Assembly (NCBI RefSeq): GCF_002307355.1
Contig: NZ_CP017481.1
Span: 992,001 to 1,056,000 of the forward strand
Source: Pectobacterium polaris
Lineage (GTDB): Bacteria > Pseudomonadota > Gammaproteobacteria > Enterobacterales > Enterobacteriaceae
Direction of reading: 5' to 3'
DNA: 64,000 bases
Part shown: positions 55,286 through 64,000 of the stretch, piece after piece
Layout: each line of letters starts with the position of its first letter
Position numbering within the stretch: position 1 is the first letter of the stretch
Made by a program: the position numbers and the translations under genes
Notes under the pieces: model-generated
The model's input: only the letters and a program-made list of their open reading frames with translations
Told to the model about the DNA's origin: nothing
Databases searched by the model: none

Positions 55286-56599
55286 TTATCTCTCGCTGCG
55301 GGCTTTCCAGCGTTCGCTCGTCAGGTAGCCGTTCACGCCGACATCCAGGAAAGGACGTGGCGGCAGGTAGTTCGCCTGTCCGAGCGATTGCATATCGCCA
55401 ATCAGCAGGTTGTCTTCACCGAGCGCCAAATCCGCCAGAATGTGCCCAGCCGCGGTTTGCTTCGACAGCCCCGCCCCGTTACAGCCAGCGGACGCGTACA
55501 CATTGTCGCTTAGCTGCCCCCAAATTGGCGCGCCGTTGCGCGTTACACTAATCAAACCTGACCAGGTATGCGCCATCTTCACATCGCTCAACTGCGGGAA
55601 CATCCGGGCAAAAATAGCGGCGTGACGACGCGCATGGCGTCCGGTTTCTACCGCGCTATTGACCAGCTCTGGGGTAAATTTCACATGCTCCCGAATCAGG
55701 AAGCGATGATCGCGCGTATAGCGCAACGTCGCACTGGCCAGCGCATTGACCGGCGTCAGCCCCCAGTCCGGCATGTCACCCATGCGTGCTATCTGCTCCG
55801 CATTCAGCGGCTCCGTCAGCGTCGCGAAGGTCGCCACGGCAAACACCCGACCATTGAACAGCGGCAGGCCGCGCGCCGCGCCGTTAATCGCCATCATCAG
55901 CTTATCTGCCTGAATCTCACCGTACGGCGTTTCCACGCGGATGCGCGATCCGGTTTCGATATTCAGCGCAGGTGAATGGGCGTAAACCGTCACGTTCTTC
56001 GGCAAATTCGCCACCAACCCGACCACCAGCGCCGCCGGGTTTAGCAGAATGCAATTGGGAGTGTACACAGCGCGATGATAGAAAGATGTGCCAAGGCGGC
56101 GTGCAAGCTCGTCTTTTTCCACCACCTGATAGGGTTCGCCAAGATCGTTCAATTCGCGGACATAGGTATCGATCAGGCCGTTAAACGTTGAACTGACGGC
56201 GCAGTGATATTTCCCCGCCACGCTCCAGTCGCACGCAATCGCATGGCGATCCACCTTCTCTTTCAGATGCGCGACGCCGGACTGCAACAGGCGACGATAC
56301 GCCGCCGCTTTTTCCAGCTCGGCCGTCGAGCTACCGATGTTGTGCGGCAAATCGATGACAAAACCGGAGTTACGCCCGGAGGCATTGTCGCCAATCTCAC
56401 CCGCATCCAGCAGGATAATGTGTTTATCTGGGCGCTGTTCAGCCAGACGCTGTGCAAAGGCAATCCCCGCATAGCCAGCGCCGATCACCAGCCAGTCCGC
56501 CTTTGTTTTTCCACGCTGCTGCGGGTAATTCGGTTTATCGATAAGATCTGCCGACCAGCCATTACGATTCTGATCGAAAGGAAGATGTTTGATTTTCAC
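55286..56599 (-). CDS. FAD-dependent oxidoreductase of the DAO family
   Basis: Flavin amine/amino-acid oxidase-like protein of about 437 residues. The FAD dinucleotide motif is WLVIGAGYAGIAFAQRLAEQ near residues 36-54, followed by the ASGRNSGF motif of OrdL/PuuB-type oxidases and SAGCNGAGLSKQTAAG near the C-terminus. The substrate is not predictable; amino acids, polyamine adducts or opines are candidates. The start is uncertain: GTG 56599 (reads KIKHLPFD) gives a normal N-terminus, while the maximal frame begins at TTG 56653. It is independent of gdhA, with a terminator between. Confidence 0.78.
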   Translation of the reverse strand: MKIKHLPFDQNRNGWSADLIDKPNYPQQRGKTKADWLVIGAGYAGIAFAQRLAEQRPDKHIILLDAGEIGDNASGRNSGFVIDLPHNIGSSTAELEKAAAYRRLLQSGVAHLKEKVDRHAIACDWSVAGKYHCAVSSTFNGLIDTYVRELNDLGEPYQVVEKDELARRLGTSFYHRAVYTPNCILLNPAALVVGLVANLPKNVTVYAHSPALNIETGSRIRVETPYGEIQADKLMMAINGAARGLPLFNGRVFAVATFATLTEPLNAEQIARMGDMPDWGLTPVNALASATLRYTRDHRFLIREHVKFTPELVNSAVETGRHARRHAAIFARMFPQLSDVKMAHTWSGLISVTRNGAPIWGQLSDNVYASAGCNGAGLSKQTAAGHILADLALGEDNLLIGDMQSLGQANYLPPRPFLDVGVNGYLTSERWKARSER

Positions 56600-56735
56600 A
56601 GTGGTGTAAGCCTTGAAGAGAACGGGTTGTACCAGAAGACTGACGATACACAATGCTGATTAAGATAAAGAAAGGCAGGAAGCGGTGTCCAGCAAGAAAT
56701 GTCGCTAAAATTTAGATAAATAAGTGAGAAATCAA

Positions 56736-56757
56736 AGCGCCTGCGAATACAGGCGCT
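56736..56757 (-). terminator. gdhA terminator
   Basis: AGCGCCTG-CGAATA-CAGGCGCT forms a perfect 8-bp GC-rich stem 17 bp after the gdhA stop on the minus strand, followed by TTGATTTCT. Confidence 0.75.
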
Positions 56758-56773
56758 CAGAAGAACTAAGGCG

Positions 56774-58117
56774 TTACACGACGCCCTGCGCCAGCATCGC
56801 GTCGGCCACTTTTACAAAGCCCGCCACGTTGGCACCGCGCACGTAGTTAGTCTGGCTGTTTTCACCGCCGTACTGCACACAGGCATTGTGAATATCCAGC
56901 ATGATGTGGTGCAGACGCGCATCCACCTTCTCTGCTTTCCAGCCCAAACGTGCTGCGTTCTGCGCCATTTCCAGACCGGATGTCGCCACGCCGCCCGCGT
57001 TAGCCGCTTTGCCCGGCGCAAACAGCACGCCAGCATCCAGGAACGCGTCGGTTGCTGGGATCGTGGTTGGCATATTGGCACCTTCTGCCACGGCTTTCAC
57101 ACCGTTAGCAATCAGCGTCTGCGCCGCAGGCAAATCCAGCTCATTCTGCGTCGCACACGGCAGCGCGATGTCTACCGGTACTTCCCACGGCGTTTTGCCT
57201 GCGAGGTAGGTCAGTTTCGCTTCGCGCGCGTAATCTTCCACGCGGCCATAGCGTTTGTTTTTAATCTCTTCCAGCAGCGCCAGCTTCTCTGGGGTAAACC
57301 CGCTCTCATCCACCACCGTGCCGTTAGAATCCGATGCCGTAACCACGCGCGCACCCAGTTCCATCGCTTTTTCAATCGCGTACTGCGCCACGTTACCGGA
57401 ACCGGATACCGCGACACGCATGCCTTCAAAGCCCAAACCGTGGCGTTTCAGCATCGCTTCCGTGAAGTAGATCAGGCCGTAGCCCGTCGCTTCAGGACGA
57501 ATCAGACTGCCGCCGAACGACAATCCTTTACCGGTGAAGACGCACGCCGTGTTGTTGGTCAGTTTCTTCATCATGCCAGTCATGAAACCGACTTCACGGC
57601 CGCCCACGCCGATGTCGCCTGCCGGAACGTCCGTATCCGCGCCCAGATGACGATACAGCTCCGTCATCAGCGCCTGACAGAAGCGCATGACTTCGCCCTG
57701 GCTTTTCCCTTTCGGGTTAAAGTCCGAACCGCCTTTGCCGCCGCCCATTGGCAGCGTCGTCAGCGCATTTTTGAAGGTCTGCTCGAATCCGAGGAATTTC
57801 AGAATCGACAGGTTAACGGACGGGTGGAAACGCATGCCGCCTTTGTATGGGCCGATCGCGGAGCTGAACTGGACACGCCAGGCGCGGTTCACCTGTACCT
57901 GGCCTTTGTCGTCCGTCCATGCGACGCGGAACTGAATCACGCGTTCCGGTTCTACCAATCGTTCCAGCAGGCTGTAATCCGCATAGTGAGGGTTCTGCTC
58001 CAGAAAAGGCCACAGAGTGGAAAGGACTTCATTAACGGCCTGTAGAAACTCAGGCTGATGCGGATCGCGTTGTTGAACAGAATCAAGAAAACTTGCCAGA
58101 GATACGATTTGTGCCAT
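56774..58117 (-). CDS. gdhA: NADP-specific glutamate dehydrogenase
   Basis: Hexameric enzyme fixing ammonia onto 2-oxoglutarate. The 447 residues equal E. coli GdhA in length. The substrate site is GGMRFHPSVNLSILKFLGFEQ and MGGGKGGSDFNPKGKS. GDIGVGGREVGFM follows, then the nucleotide motif VAVSGSGNVAQYAIE. The C-terminal signature NAGGVATSGLEMAQNA is present. It has its own terminator; the 291-bp upstream gap contains the uspA terminator. Confidence 0.97.
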   Translation of the reverse strand: MAQIVSLASFLDSVQQRDPHQPEFLQAVNEVLSTLWPFLEQNPHYADYSLLERLVEPERVIQFRVAWTDDKGQVQVNRAWRVQFSSAIGPYKGGMRFHPSVNLSILKFLGFEQTFKNALTTLPMGGGKGGSDFNPKGKSQGEVMRFCQALMTELYRHLGADTDVPAGDIGVGGREVGFMTGMMKKLTNNTACVFTGKGLSFGGSLIRPEATGYGLIYFTEAMLKRHGLGFEGMRVAVSGSGNVAQYAIEKAMELGARVVTASDSNGTVVDESGFTPEKLALLEEIKNKRYGRVEDYAREAKLTYLAGKTPWEVPVDIALPCATQNELDLPAAQTLIANGVKAVAEGANMPTTIPATDAFLDAGVLFAPGKAANAGGVATSGLEMAQNAARLGWKAEKVDARLHHIMLDIHNACVQYGGENSQTNYVRGANVAGFVKVADAMLAQGVV

Positions 58118-58331
58118 GAACAGCTCCTGATTGAACGAATAAGTTCCCGTCTGCTTCTTTATTTTTAGACACGCAGAAGCTTGTGGGATCGGTGAAAATG
58201 ATGTTGTGTCCTCTGGACTATAACACTGGCGATGGATATTTAAGCAAGCGTTTTCTTTTCAGATAAACGTTATAATCCAATGGGATAGGAAGGGTTTTTT
58301 GGCGATTTGAGCAGAGAAATTTGCTATAAGT

Positions 58332-58374
58332 TTTTGTTATATAACAAAAGGCACAGCTAAGAAGCCGTGCCTTT
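58332..58374 (-). terminator. uspA terminator and adjacent 18-bp palindrome
   Basis: On the minus strand AAAGGCACGGC-TTCTTA-GCTGTGCCTTTT forms a stem ending in U's. It runs directly into the perfect palindrome TTTTGTTATATAACAAAA (58332-58349), of which it shares the first T's. Confidence 0.7.
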
Positions 58375-58408
58375 CGTCACTGAAAAAAAATGCAAAAAAA
58401 GCTAATTT

Positions 58409-58846
58409 TTATTCGTCTTCCTCATCGCGCAACGGCACGATGAGCATGTCGACATGTACGGTATTAATCAGCTGGCGAGCAGAAGACATCAGTTTGCTCC
58501 AGAAGTCCTGATGGTGACCGCACAGCACGAGATCGACATCGTATTTCTTAATCGCATCAACCAACACCTGCCCTAAATCGCCGCTGCCGCTCAGCGTTTC
58601 GCTGATAGGGTAGCCCGCATTCTCGGACAGCTCAGCCAAGGCGTTCTGGGTTTCTTCGGAGATACGCTGTTGCATGTCACCCAGATTGACGTCAATCAGC
58701 CCGGTGTAGAGATCGGAGTAGTTCACATCGACGTGGATTAACGACACTTTCGCATTGTACGGTCTTGCCATTGAAACCGCTTTTTCCACTAACACTTTGC
58801 TTTCTGGAGAAAGGTCAACAGCAATAAGGATGTGTTTGTAAGCCAT
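58409..58846 (-). CDS. uspA: Universal stress protein A
   Basis: Cytoplasmic stress protein of 145 residues. It is nearly identical in pattern to E. coli Usp[61 protein letters not shown] and [17 protein letters not shown]. UspA-type members lack the G-2x-G-9x-G(S/T) ATP loop of UspFG. The AAGGAGTC Shine-Dalgarno lies before ATG 58846. It is divergent from uspB. Confidence 0.97.
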   Translation of the reverse strand: MAYKHILIAVDLSPESKVLVEKAVSMARPYNAKVSLIHVDVNYSDLYTGLIDVNLGDMQQRISEETQNALAELSENAGYPISETLSGSGDLGQVLVDAIKKYDVDLVLCGHHQDFWSKLMSSARQLINTVHVDMLIVPLRDEEDE

Positions 58847-59403
58847 AATAAGACTCCTTCCGTAAAGACTAATTAAGGGTTAGCAGATATTTCTCCTGCC
58901 AATCTGATACTTAACAGCGGATTATAGGATAGCACTCGTCCGCGCTATCGGTATGTTCAGTCGATCACAACCTGTTTTCAAACCTGTTAATTCTATTGAT
59001 AAGTGTAGTAGAAACTGCTCCTTTTCACAGTTAAATCGCGCAGCTTCTCCTTTCAGAAAGGGCATTATCTCGTCGAAAATCGTCCTTCATGCCGATTGCG
59101 CCTGCCTCTCTGGCACAAACGAACATTCTTCTTCTACACTAGAAGTAGGGCGCGGTGAGCCTGTCCGCTGCACCCTGGGATGGAAAACGAGAATGGGGCT
59201 AGCCGTGATGCCGTTGGCTATCCAAAATGACAATAAAATCGTGCGCAAGCGCGTGGCATAACTATTCGTAGAAAAATGTCACAGACAAACGTCGTCGATA
59301 AGCGTCGCGGATAAATAAAGAGTAGCGCTTATCATCGGTGACAGGTGGGCAATCGGAAGACATGGCCATCGTATCTGACGAATAGAACGACCGGGAGGGA
59401 AGC
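58847..59403. promoter_or_regulatory. uspA-uspB divergent intergenic region
   Basis: This 557-bp gap should contain promoters for both stress genes; in E. coli uspB depends on RpoS. I see no confident operator. A 102-codon plus-strand open frame (58953-59261) has no Shine-Dalgarno and no recognisable domain and is not accepted as a gene. Confidence 0.5.
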
Positions 59404-59739
59404 ATGATTAGTACATTTGCGCTTTTCTGGGCTTTATGTATCGTCTGCATCATTAATATGGCGAGGTACTACTCTTCATTACGCGTGTTACTGCTGATTT
59501 TGCGTGACTGTGACCCGCTGCTTTACCAATACGTTGACGGGGGTGGCTTCTTTACATCGCACGGCCAGCCAAGTAAACAAATCCGGCTGGTACGCTATAT
59601 CTACGCGCAACGCTATCTTGATCATCACGACCCTGAGTTTATTCGCCGTTGCGAGCGAGTGCGGGGACAGTTTCTACTTACGACCGCTCTGTGTGGCCTT
59701 ATCGTCATCAGTCTGTTTGCGATGACAATATGGTATTAA
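59404..59739 (+). CDS. uspB: Universal stress protein B
   Basis: Small inner-membrane protein of 111 residues with two hydrophobic segments (about 2-20 and 89-108). Its conserved core is [20 protein letters not shown] and [20 protein letters not shown]. It is a stationary-phase ethanol-resistance protein in E. coli. GGGAGGG lies just upstream. It is divergent from uspA and convergent with pitA, as in E. coli. Confidence 0.96.
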   Translation: MISTFALFWALCIVCIINMARYYSSLRVLLLILRDCDPLLYQYVDGGGFFTSHGQPSKQIRLVRYIYAQRYLDHHDPEFIRRCERVRGQFLLTTALCGLIVISLFAMTIWY

Positions 59740-59830
59740 ACGCGGGTACTGACACAATTCTCTGGTATTAACATAGCCATTGTTATTAACACCCTCATTG
59801 GTATGACAACCATGAACGTCGATAAAAAGT

Positions 59831-59862
59831 AAAAAGGCGATTCCCCACAGAATCGCCTTTTT
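59831..59862. terminator. Bidirectional uspB/pitA terminator
   Basis: AAAAAGGCGATTC-CCCACA-GAATCGCCTTTTT is a perfect 13-bp stem with A-run before and T-run after, so it can terminate both converging transcripts. Confidence 0.9.
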
Positions 59863-59925
59863 TATAACGTAAGCGACGTTGAAAAACGTTCCCTACGTTT
59901 TTTGATGCGTGATGAGTTACCGCCG

Positions 59926-61431
59926 TTAGATCAGCTTCAACGCCAGCCAGTACAGCGTACCGGACATCAGCATTGAGACAGGCAACGTAAGCACCCAGGC
60001 AAGCAGAATACTTCTGATCGTTTTGCCCTGTACGCCCCCACCGTCCGCAATCATCGTCCCGGCAACCGCCGAGGACAATACGTGCGTGGTGGAAACCGGC
60101 ATACCGGTATAGCTGGCAACGCCAATCGACAAGGCCGCCGTCACCTGCGCCGAAACGCCCTGTGCGTAGGTCATGCCTTTCTTACCAATCTTCTCACCGA
60201 TGGTCACTGCAACGCGTTTCCAGCCCACCATGGTGCCCAGAGACAGCGCCAATGCGACAGCGACGATAATCCAAAGAGGCGCATACTCAACCGTCTGCAG
60301 CATGTCTTTACGCAGGTTGCTCAGGTAGCGCTTATCTTCGCCTGACGTTTCTGGCAGCTTGATCACCCGATCCATCGTGTCAGAGATACACATCAGCAAA
60401 CGACGTACTCTGCTACGATCGTCAGGGTTCAACTGGTCGTAACTTTTCAGGTTATTCAGCAGGCCCTGTGTACGGTCAATCGCAATCATCACGCGTGAAC
60501 TGTCACAGTGAAACTCTTTCTGACCGTTGCCAGGAATCGTGCTTTCTGGCGTAGGAATCACTGGCGGAGACAGGTCGATAACGTGCGTCAGCGCGTCGCC
60601 GTGCTGCTTGTAGTATTCCTGCAAATTGACAACAGCATCACGGGTACGGCTGATGTCATAGCCAGACGCATTCATGTTGACAATAAAGCCAGCTGGCGCG
60701 ACGCCAATCAGCACCAGCATAATCAAGCCGATACCTTTCTGACCGTCGTTTGCACCGTGAGAGAAACTCACCCCAATCGCCGATAAAATCAGCGCGGTAC
60801 GCGTCCAGAACGGCGGCTTACGTTTGCCGTCCTGCTTTTCGCGATCGACAGGCGTCAGATGCACGCGTTTGCGTTTTTTACTGTCGTTCCAGAACCGACG
60901 CAGCACCAGCACCAGCAGGCCTGCAACCACCATCCCCACAATCGGCGAGAGCAACAGCGACAGGAAAATGCTGATCATTTTCGGCACGTTCAACGCATCC
61001 ACAACGGAGGTATCCGTCAACAGCGCGTTGGTCAAACCAATACCGATAATGGAGCCGATCAGCGTGTGAGAACTGGAGGCAGGAATACCGAAATACCAGG
61101 TACCCAGATTCCAGATAATGGCAGCCAGCAGCATGGAAAAGACCATCGCCAGACCGTGCGCCGAACTCACGTTCAGCAATAAATCCGTGGGGAGAAGGTG
61201 AACAATTGCATAGGCCACGCTCAGGCCGCCCAGCAATACACCGAAGAAATTAAAGACACCCGCCATAACAACGGCAAACTCGGCGCGCATAGCTCGGGTA
61301 TAAATAACAGTGGCAACGGCATTCGCAGTATCGTGAAAACCGTTGATGGCTTCATACATCAGTACAAACAACAAAGCCAATATCAACATCAGGCCAGTGT
61401 AGTAATCCAAACCGGCAAATAAATGTAGCAT
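59926..61431 (-). CDS. pitA: Low-affinity inorganic phosphate transporter PitA
   Basis: Inner-membrane metal-phosphate/H+ symporter of 501 residues. The duplicated Pit signature is visible as [20 protein letters not shown] and [19 protein letters not shown]. Other conserved blocks are [20 protein letters not shown] and [19 protein letters not shown]. About ten membrane segments flank a central soluble loop (about 255-375). It lies between uspB and yhiN, as in E. coli. Confidence 0.97.
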   Translation of the reverse strand: MLHLFAGLDYYTGLMLILALLFVLMYEAINGFHDTANAVATVIYTRAMRAEFAVVMAGVFNFFGVLLGGLSVAYAIVHLLPTDLLLNVSSAHGLAMVFSMLLAAIIWNLGTWYFGIPASSSHTLIGSIIGIGLTNALLTDTSVVDALNVPKMISIFLSLLLSPIVGMVVAGLLVLVLRRFWNDSKKRKRVHLTPVDREKQDGKRKPPFWTRTALILSAIGVSFSHGANDGQKGIGLIMLVLIGVAPAGFIVNMNASGYDISRTRDAVVNLQEYYKQHGDALTHVIDLSPPVIPTPESTIPGNGQKEFHCDSSRVMIAIDRTQGLLNNLKSYDQLNPDDRSRVRRLLMCISDTMDRVIKLPETSGEDKRYLSNLRKDMLQTVEYAPLWIIVAVALALSLGTMVGWKRVAVTIGEKIGKKGMTYAQGVSAQVTAALSIGVASYTGMPVSTTHVLSSAVAGTMIADGGGVQGKTIRSILLAWVLTLPVSMLMSGTLYWLALKLI

Positions 61432-61709
61432 AAACGTTAGGCCATTTAGTGGTCATGAACGCGGCGCATTATCGGCGACAAGCAGGGGTCTGGAAAAGCG
61501 AAATATGACATTTTTTTGACTTAATATGTGACGACGATCGGTGAACAAAGCACTTAATCAATAAAAATCAAATAATTATATATTTTTACTAAAATATGCA
61601 AATTGTTACGCTGGTATCGAACAAAAACCAACACTACAATTTGCCGCCCTACGGCTTATCGGCCTGCGGCAATCCAAGAAGATAAAATCACTCATCGGAG
61701 AAATGCATT

Positions 61710-62912
61710 GTGGAACAGTTTGACGCTGTCATCATCGGTGCCGGTGCAGCAGGCATGTTTTGTGCAGCACAGGCAGGACAACGCGGACTGCGTGTTCTAC
61801 TGCTCGATAACGGCAAGAAGGCAGGCCGGAAAATCTTGATGTCCGGCGGCGGTCGCTGCAACTTTACCAATATGTATGCAGAGCCCGCGGCCTATCTGTC
61901 TCACAATCCTCACTTTTGTAAATCGGCACTGGCGCGTTATACCCAATGGGATTTCATCAGTCTGGTCAACAGCCACCGCATCGCTTATCACGAGAAAACG
62001 CTCGGTCAGCTATTCTGCGATGATTCCGCACAGCAAATCGTGGACATGCTGGTCACCGAGTGCGAACGGGCGAACGTCACCCTCCGTCTGCGCAGTGAAG
62101 TGACCTCGGTGGAGAAATCAGACGATTTGTTCACCGTCCAGCTAAGCAACGGCACATCATTCCAGAGCGCATCGTTAGTCGTTGCCTGCGGCGGCCTGTC
62201 GATGCCCGGCCTAGGCGCGACGCCGTTCGGTTACCAGCTGGCCGCACAGTTCGGTATCAACGTGCTCCCAACTCGCGCTGCACTGGTACCCTTTACGCTG
62301 CACAAACCGCTGCTCGAACAGCTGCAAACGCTCTCCGGCGTCTCGGTGCCGACTGTCGTCACCGCAGAAAACGGCGTAACGTTCCGTGAAAACATTCTGT
62401 TTACGCACCGTGGGCTGTCTGGCCCCGCTATTTTGCAGATTTCGAGCTACTGGCAGGCTAGTGAATTCGTCACCATCAATCTGCTGCCTGACCGCGATCT
62501 TACCCAGCTCATTAATGACGAGCGCGCCGCTCACCCGAACCAAAGCCTGAAAAACACGCTGGCACAGTGGCTACCTAAACGACTGGTTGAATGCCTACAG
62601 GAGTTAGGACAACTGCCGGACGTCACGTTGAAACAGCTCAACAGCGCACAGCAAACGCAGATTGAACAGAGCCTGCAACAGTGGCGCGTGCAGCCAAACG
62701 GTACGGAAGGTTATCGCACGGCCGAAGTCACCATCGGCGGCGTTGACACCCGCGCGCTGTCCTCCAAAACCATGGAAGCCAGCGCGGTGCCGGGGCTGTA
62801 TTTCATCGGTGAAGTGGTCGATGTAACCGGCTGGCTCGGCGGCTATAACTTCCAATGGGCGTGGAGCTCAGCATGGGCGTGCGCGCAGGCGCTGCCTTTT
62901 GTAAAAAGCTGA
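61710..62912 (+). CDS. yhiN: NAD(P)/FAD-dependent oxidoreductase YhiN (BaiN/HI0933 family)
   Basis: Flavoprotein of 400 residues. The FAD motif is FDAVIIGAGAAGMFCAAQAG, followed by GRKILMSGGGRCNFTN, LGQLFCDDSAQQIVDML and the C-terminal GEVVDVTGWLGGYNFQWAWS, all hallmarks of the family. The start is GTG 61710, with GGAG at 61696-61699. It is related to E. coli YhiN. Cellular function is not established; a bile-acid reductase member (BaiN) is known in clostridia. It is divergent from pitA. Confidence 0.94.
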   Translation: MEQFDAVIIGAGAAGMFCAAQAGQRGLRVLLLDNGKKAGRKILMSGGGRCNFTNMYAEPAAYLSHNPHFCKSALARYTQWDFISLVNSHRIAYHEKTLGQLFCDDSAQQIVDMLVTECERANVTLRLRSEVTSVEKSDDLFTVQLSNGTSFQSASLVVACGGLSMPGLGATPFGYQLAAQFGINVLPTRAALVPFTLHKPLLEQLQTLSGVSVPTVVTAENGVTFRENILFTHRGLSGPAILQISSYWQASEFVTINLLPDRDLTQLINDERAAHPNQSLKNTLAQWLPKRLVECLQELGQLPDVTLKQLNSAQQTQIEQSLQQWRVQPNGTEGYRTAEVTIGGVDTRALSSKTMEASAVPGLYFIGEVVDVTGWLGGYNFQWAWSSAWACAQALPFVKS

Positions 62913-62993
62913 TAGACATAGAATGGATGTAAGGCGAGCAAGGTAAACGGTTCAATGTACCTTGCGAGCCTCAACAGCAGTCATCCTTCCAAA

Positions 62994-63113
62994 GTGGGTT
63001 ATGAAAGCCCTTCGCCATTCAGCCGCGAATACCGCCGTTTATTCGGCGTTCCAGCCAAGAAAGAGATTACCGCCCTGCGCGAGCAGACTTCCCCATCGGG
63101 TATGCGGTCATAA
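62994..63113 (+). pseudogene. 3' remnant of an AraC-family transcriptional regulator
   Basis: An in-frame stretch of 39 codons ending at TAA 63111-63113 reads VGYESPSPFSREYRRLFGVP followed by AKKEITALREQ. This is the distinctive end of the second helix-turn-helix of AraC regulators with an AraC_N-type domain (normally xVGYESPSQFSREYRRLFG). No upstream sensor domain or first helix-turn-helix is present; the frame upstream loses similarity within about ten codons of Val. I interpret it as a deleted regulator. Confidence 0.7.
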
Positions 63114-63298
63114 CTTAAACCAATCCTCACCAAAACGTTCGCACAGACCCGCCTGATTGATGAGATAAACTCATAAAGGCTATCGATTTTCATTAATTAT
63201 CTTTCATACCAACTCTGCTAAATATCACTGGGGTAGTACAAAACTTAATTTCATAAATATCCGCCCCATTATTTCTTTTCCCTCTAACGGAGTTAGTG
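63114..63298 (+). other. Leader of the cupin/CMD lipoprotein operon
   Basis: No gene is seen between the AraC remnant and the cupin gene. The sequence is AT-rich (63180-63260). The ribosome-binding site ACGGAG (63287-63292) precedes ATG 63299. Confidence 0.5.
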
Positions 63299-63784
63299 AT
63301 GAATTTTAAAACCTCTTCGATCGCTGGTGCATTTCTGTTCTCAGCCTTTGCTGTACCAACGGCTCTGGCGGCAGACGCCCAAATGACGATTTCTGAAAGT
63401 GGAAGCCGAGAGTTTATCCGCGCCCCGGACGCCAATTTCACCGGCAGAGCCTGGATTGATCCGCTATTCATCAAAGCGCAGTCGCCTCAGCGCACGACAG
63501 GCGCTTACGTATCCTTTGAGCCCGGCGCACGCGCGGCCTGGCATACCCACCCTCTAGGCCAGACGCTGGTGGTCACTTCTGGAACCGGCTGGGTTCAACA
63601 GTGGGGCGGGGAGAAAAAAGTGATCAACGCAGGTGACGTGGTTTCCTGCCCACCGGGCGTGAAGCACTGGCACGGCGCGACCGCAACAACCGGAATGGTG
63701 CATCTTGCGATTCAGGAAAGCGACGCTGAAGGGAAAAACGTTCAGTGGATGGAGAAGGTTTCCGACGAGCAGTACGGACATTAA
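63299..63784 (+). CDS. Exported cupin-domain protein
   Basis: A 161-residue protein with a signal peptide ending PTALA/ADAQ (about residue 24). It has a single cupin barrel: metal-binding motif 1 is [21 protein letters not shown], shortened here to its His-x-His core with downstream Gln, and motif 2 is [11 protein letters not shown]. Cytoplasmic relatives of this kind often accompany carboxymuconolactone decarboxylase-like proteins, as here. The exported location is unusual. ATG 63299 is chosen over GTG 63296 because of spacing from ACGGAG. The next gene starts 11 bp after its stop. Confidence 0.85.
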   Translation: MNFKTSSIAGAFLFSAFAVPTALAADAQMTISESGSREFIRAPDANFTGRAWIDPLFIKAQSPQRTTGAYVSFEPGARAAWHTHPLGQTLVVTSGTGWVQQWGGEKKVINAGDVVSCPPGVKHWHGATATTGMVHLAIQESDAEGKNVQWMEKVSDEQYGH

Positions 63785-63794
63785 GGAGAACGCG

Positions 63795-64000
63795 ATGAAA
63801 AAAACATCCCTTTCACTGATCGCCGCCGCGTTTTTCCTGTCTGGTTGCGCGACACAAGGGCAGCATACTTTCCCTGCTCAACCAGACGTTAATACTGCCG
63901 TTCGCACAGCGGCACCCGCCATGAGCGCTTATACACAAAAGCTGACCGATGGCGAGCTTTGGCAGCGACAGCAGCTCTCCGCCCGCGATCGTAGTCTGGT
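63795..64000 (+). CDS. Carboxymuconolactone-decarboxylase-like lipoprotein (incomplete)
   Basis: The gene runs off the window; 68 codons are visible. The N-terminus MKKTSLSLIAAAFFLSGCAT is a lipoprotein signal with Cys18. The mature part reaches LTDGELWQRQQLSARDRSLV, the conserved opening of the CMD/AhpD fold (W-x-R-x-x-L-S-x-RDRSL). AAGGAGAA precedes ATG 63795. Together with the cupin gene it forms an operon of exported proteins. The Cys-x-x-Cys region, if any, lies outside the window. Confidence 0.8.
   Translation, partial: MKKTSLSLIAAAFFLSGCATQGQHTFPAQPDVNTAVRTAAPAMSAYTQKLTDGELWQRQQLSARDRSL

Noticed and set aside
56888..58045. 385-codon plus-strand open frame
   Set aside because: It is antisense to gdhA, with a basic His/Arg/Phe-rich composition typical of a shadow frame.
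58953..59261. 102-codon open frame in the uspA-uspB gap
   Set aside because: No ribosome-binding site and no recognisable motif; its composition is low in typical coding signal. It is more likely regulatory DNA.
62962..63156. 64-codon plus-strand frame over the AraC remnant
   Set aside because: It is in a different frame from the AraC-like stretch and has no homology I can see.
1..64000. CRISPR arrays, tRNA/rRNA genes, integrases, IS elements
   Set aside because: I looked for regularly spaced repeats, cloverleaf genes and transposase or integrase motifs on both strands and found none that could be supported.

Overview
The window is chromosomal DNA of an enterobacterium. Many proteins are close to Escherichia coli K-12 orthologues (SodA, MtlA/D/R, GlyQ/S, Tag, YiaC, GhrB, Gor, RlmJ, PrlC, RsmJ, GdhA, UspA/B, PitA, YhiN). 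The moderate GC, two chemoreceptor genes, and a 120-bp imperfect palindrome of a kind I associate with Pectobacterium/Dickeya/Yersinia genomes point to a soft-rot Pectobacteriaceae, most likely Pectobacterium. The genus is inference from recall, not a database result.

Layout. 1-3.4 kb: sodA behind a Fur-like operator, then a chemoreceptor gene with a near-perfect flagellar sigma-28 promoter, and yibL. 3.6-7.8 kb: the mannitol operon mtlA-mtlD-mtlR (minus strand) with four CRP-type sites upstream. 7.85-12.8 kb: yiaF, glyQS and a TauE/SafE exporter, all minus. 13-17.4 kb: tag-yiaC, a second chemoreceptor with sigma-28 promoter and CheR-tether pentapeptide, and ghrB. 17.5-18.7 kb: a serine-hydrolase lipoprotein. 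19-26.4 kb: a tightly coupled six-gene operon for a peptide/opine-type ABC importer plus a luciferase-like flavin monooxygenase and a fused carboxymuconolactone-decarboxylase/AhpD-like protein. 26.5-28.2 kb: a three-gene hipB-hipS-hipT toxin-antitoxin operon with its own palindromic operator. 28.3-31 kb: LysE-type exporter, dsbG and a Fur-box-controlled siderophore-interacting protein. 31.2-33.9 kb: a single AT-rich gene for a helicase-nuclease fusion, a candidate phage-defence gene. 34-36.4 kb: gor and rlmJ.

36.7-50.2 kb lies between rlmJ and prlC, which are near neighbours in E. coli as I recall. It looks like a 14-kb accessory block: a TfoX-N protein, an alkylsulfatase-like metallo-beta-lactamase, a specialised Hsp70 module (DUF1266 protein, membrane J-domain protein, HscC), yghW, and a heme/hemophore-type cell-surface signalling set (TonB-dependent receptor with signalling domain, FecI-type sigma, FecR-type regulator, dedicated TonB). 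50.3-53.1 kb: prlC-rsmJ. 53.3-58.1 kb: a periplasmic 5'-nucleotidase, a FAD oxidoreductase and gdhA. 58.4-62.9 kb: the conserved uspA/uspB/pitA/yhiN block. The right edge holds the 3' remnant of an AraC-family regulator followed by an exported cupin and an incomplete carboxymuconolactone-decarboxylase-like lipoprotein.

The items most worth following up are the hipBST operon, the single-gene helicase-nuclease island, the ABC/flavin monooxygenase operon, the HscC chaperone module with a non-canonical J-domain motif, and the exported cupin/CMD pair beside a decayed regulator. I saw no rRNA, tRNA, CRISPR array or transposase.
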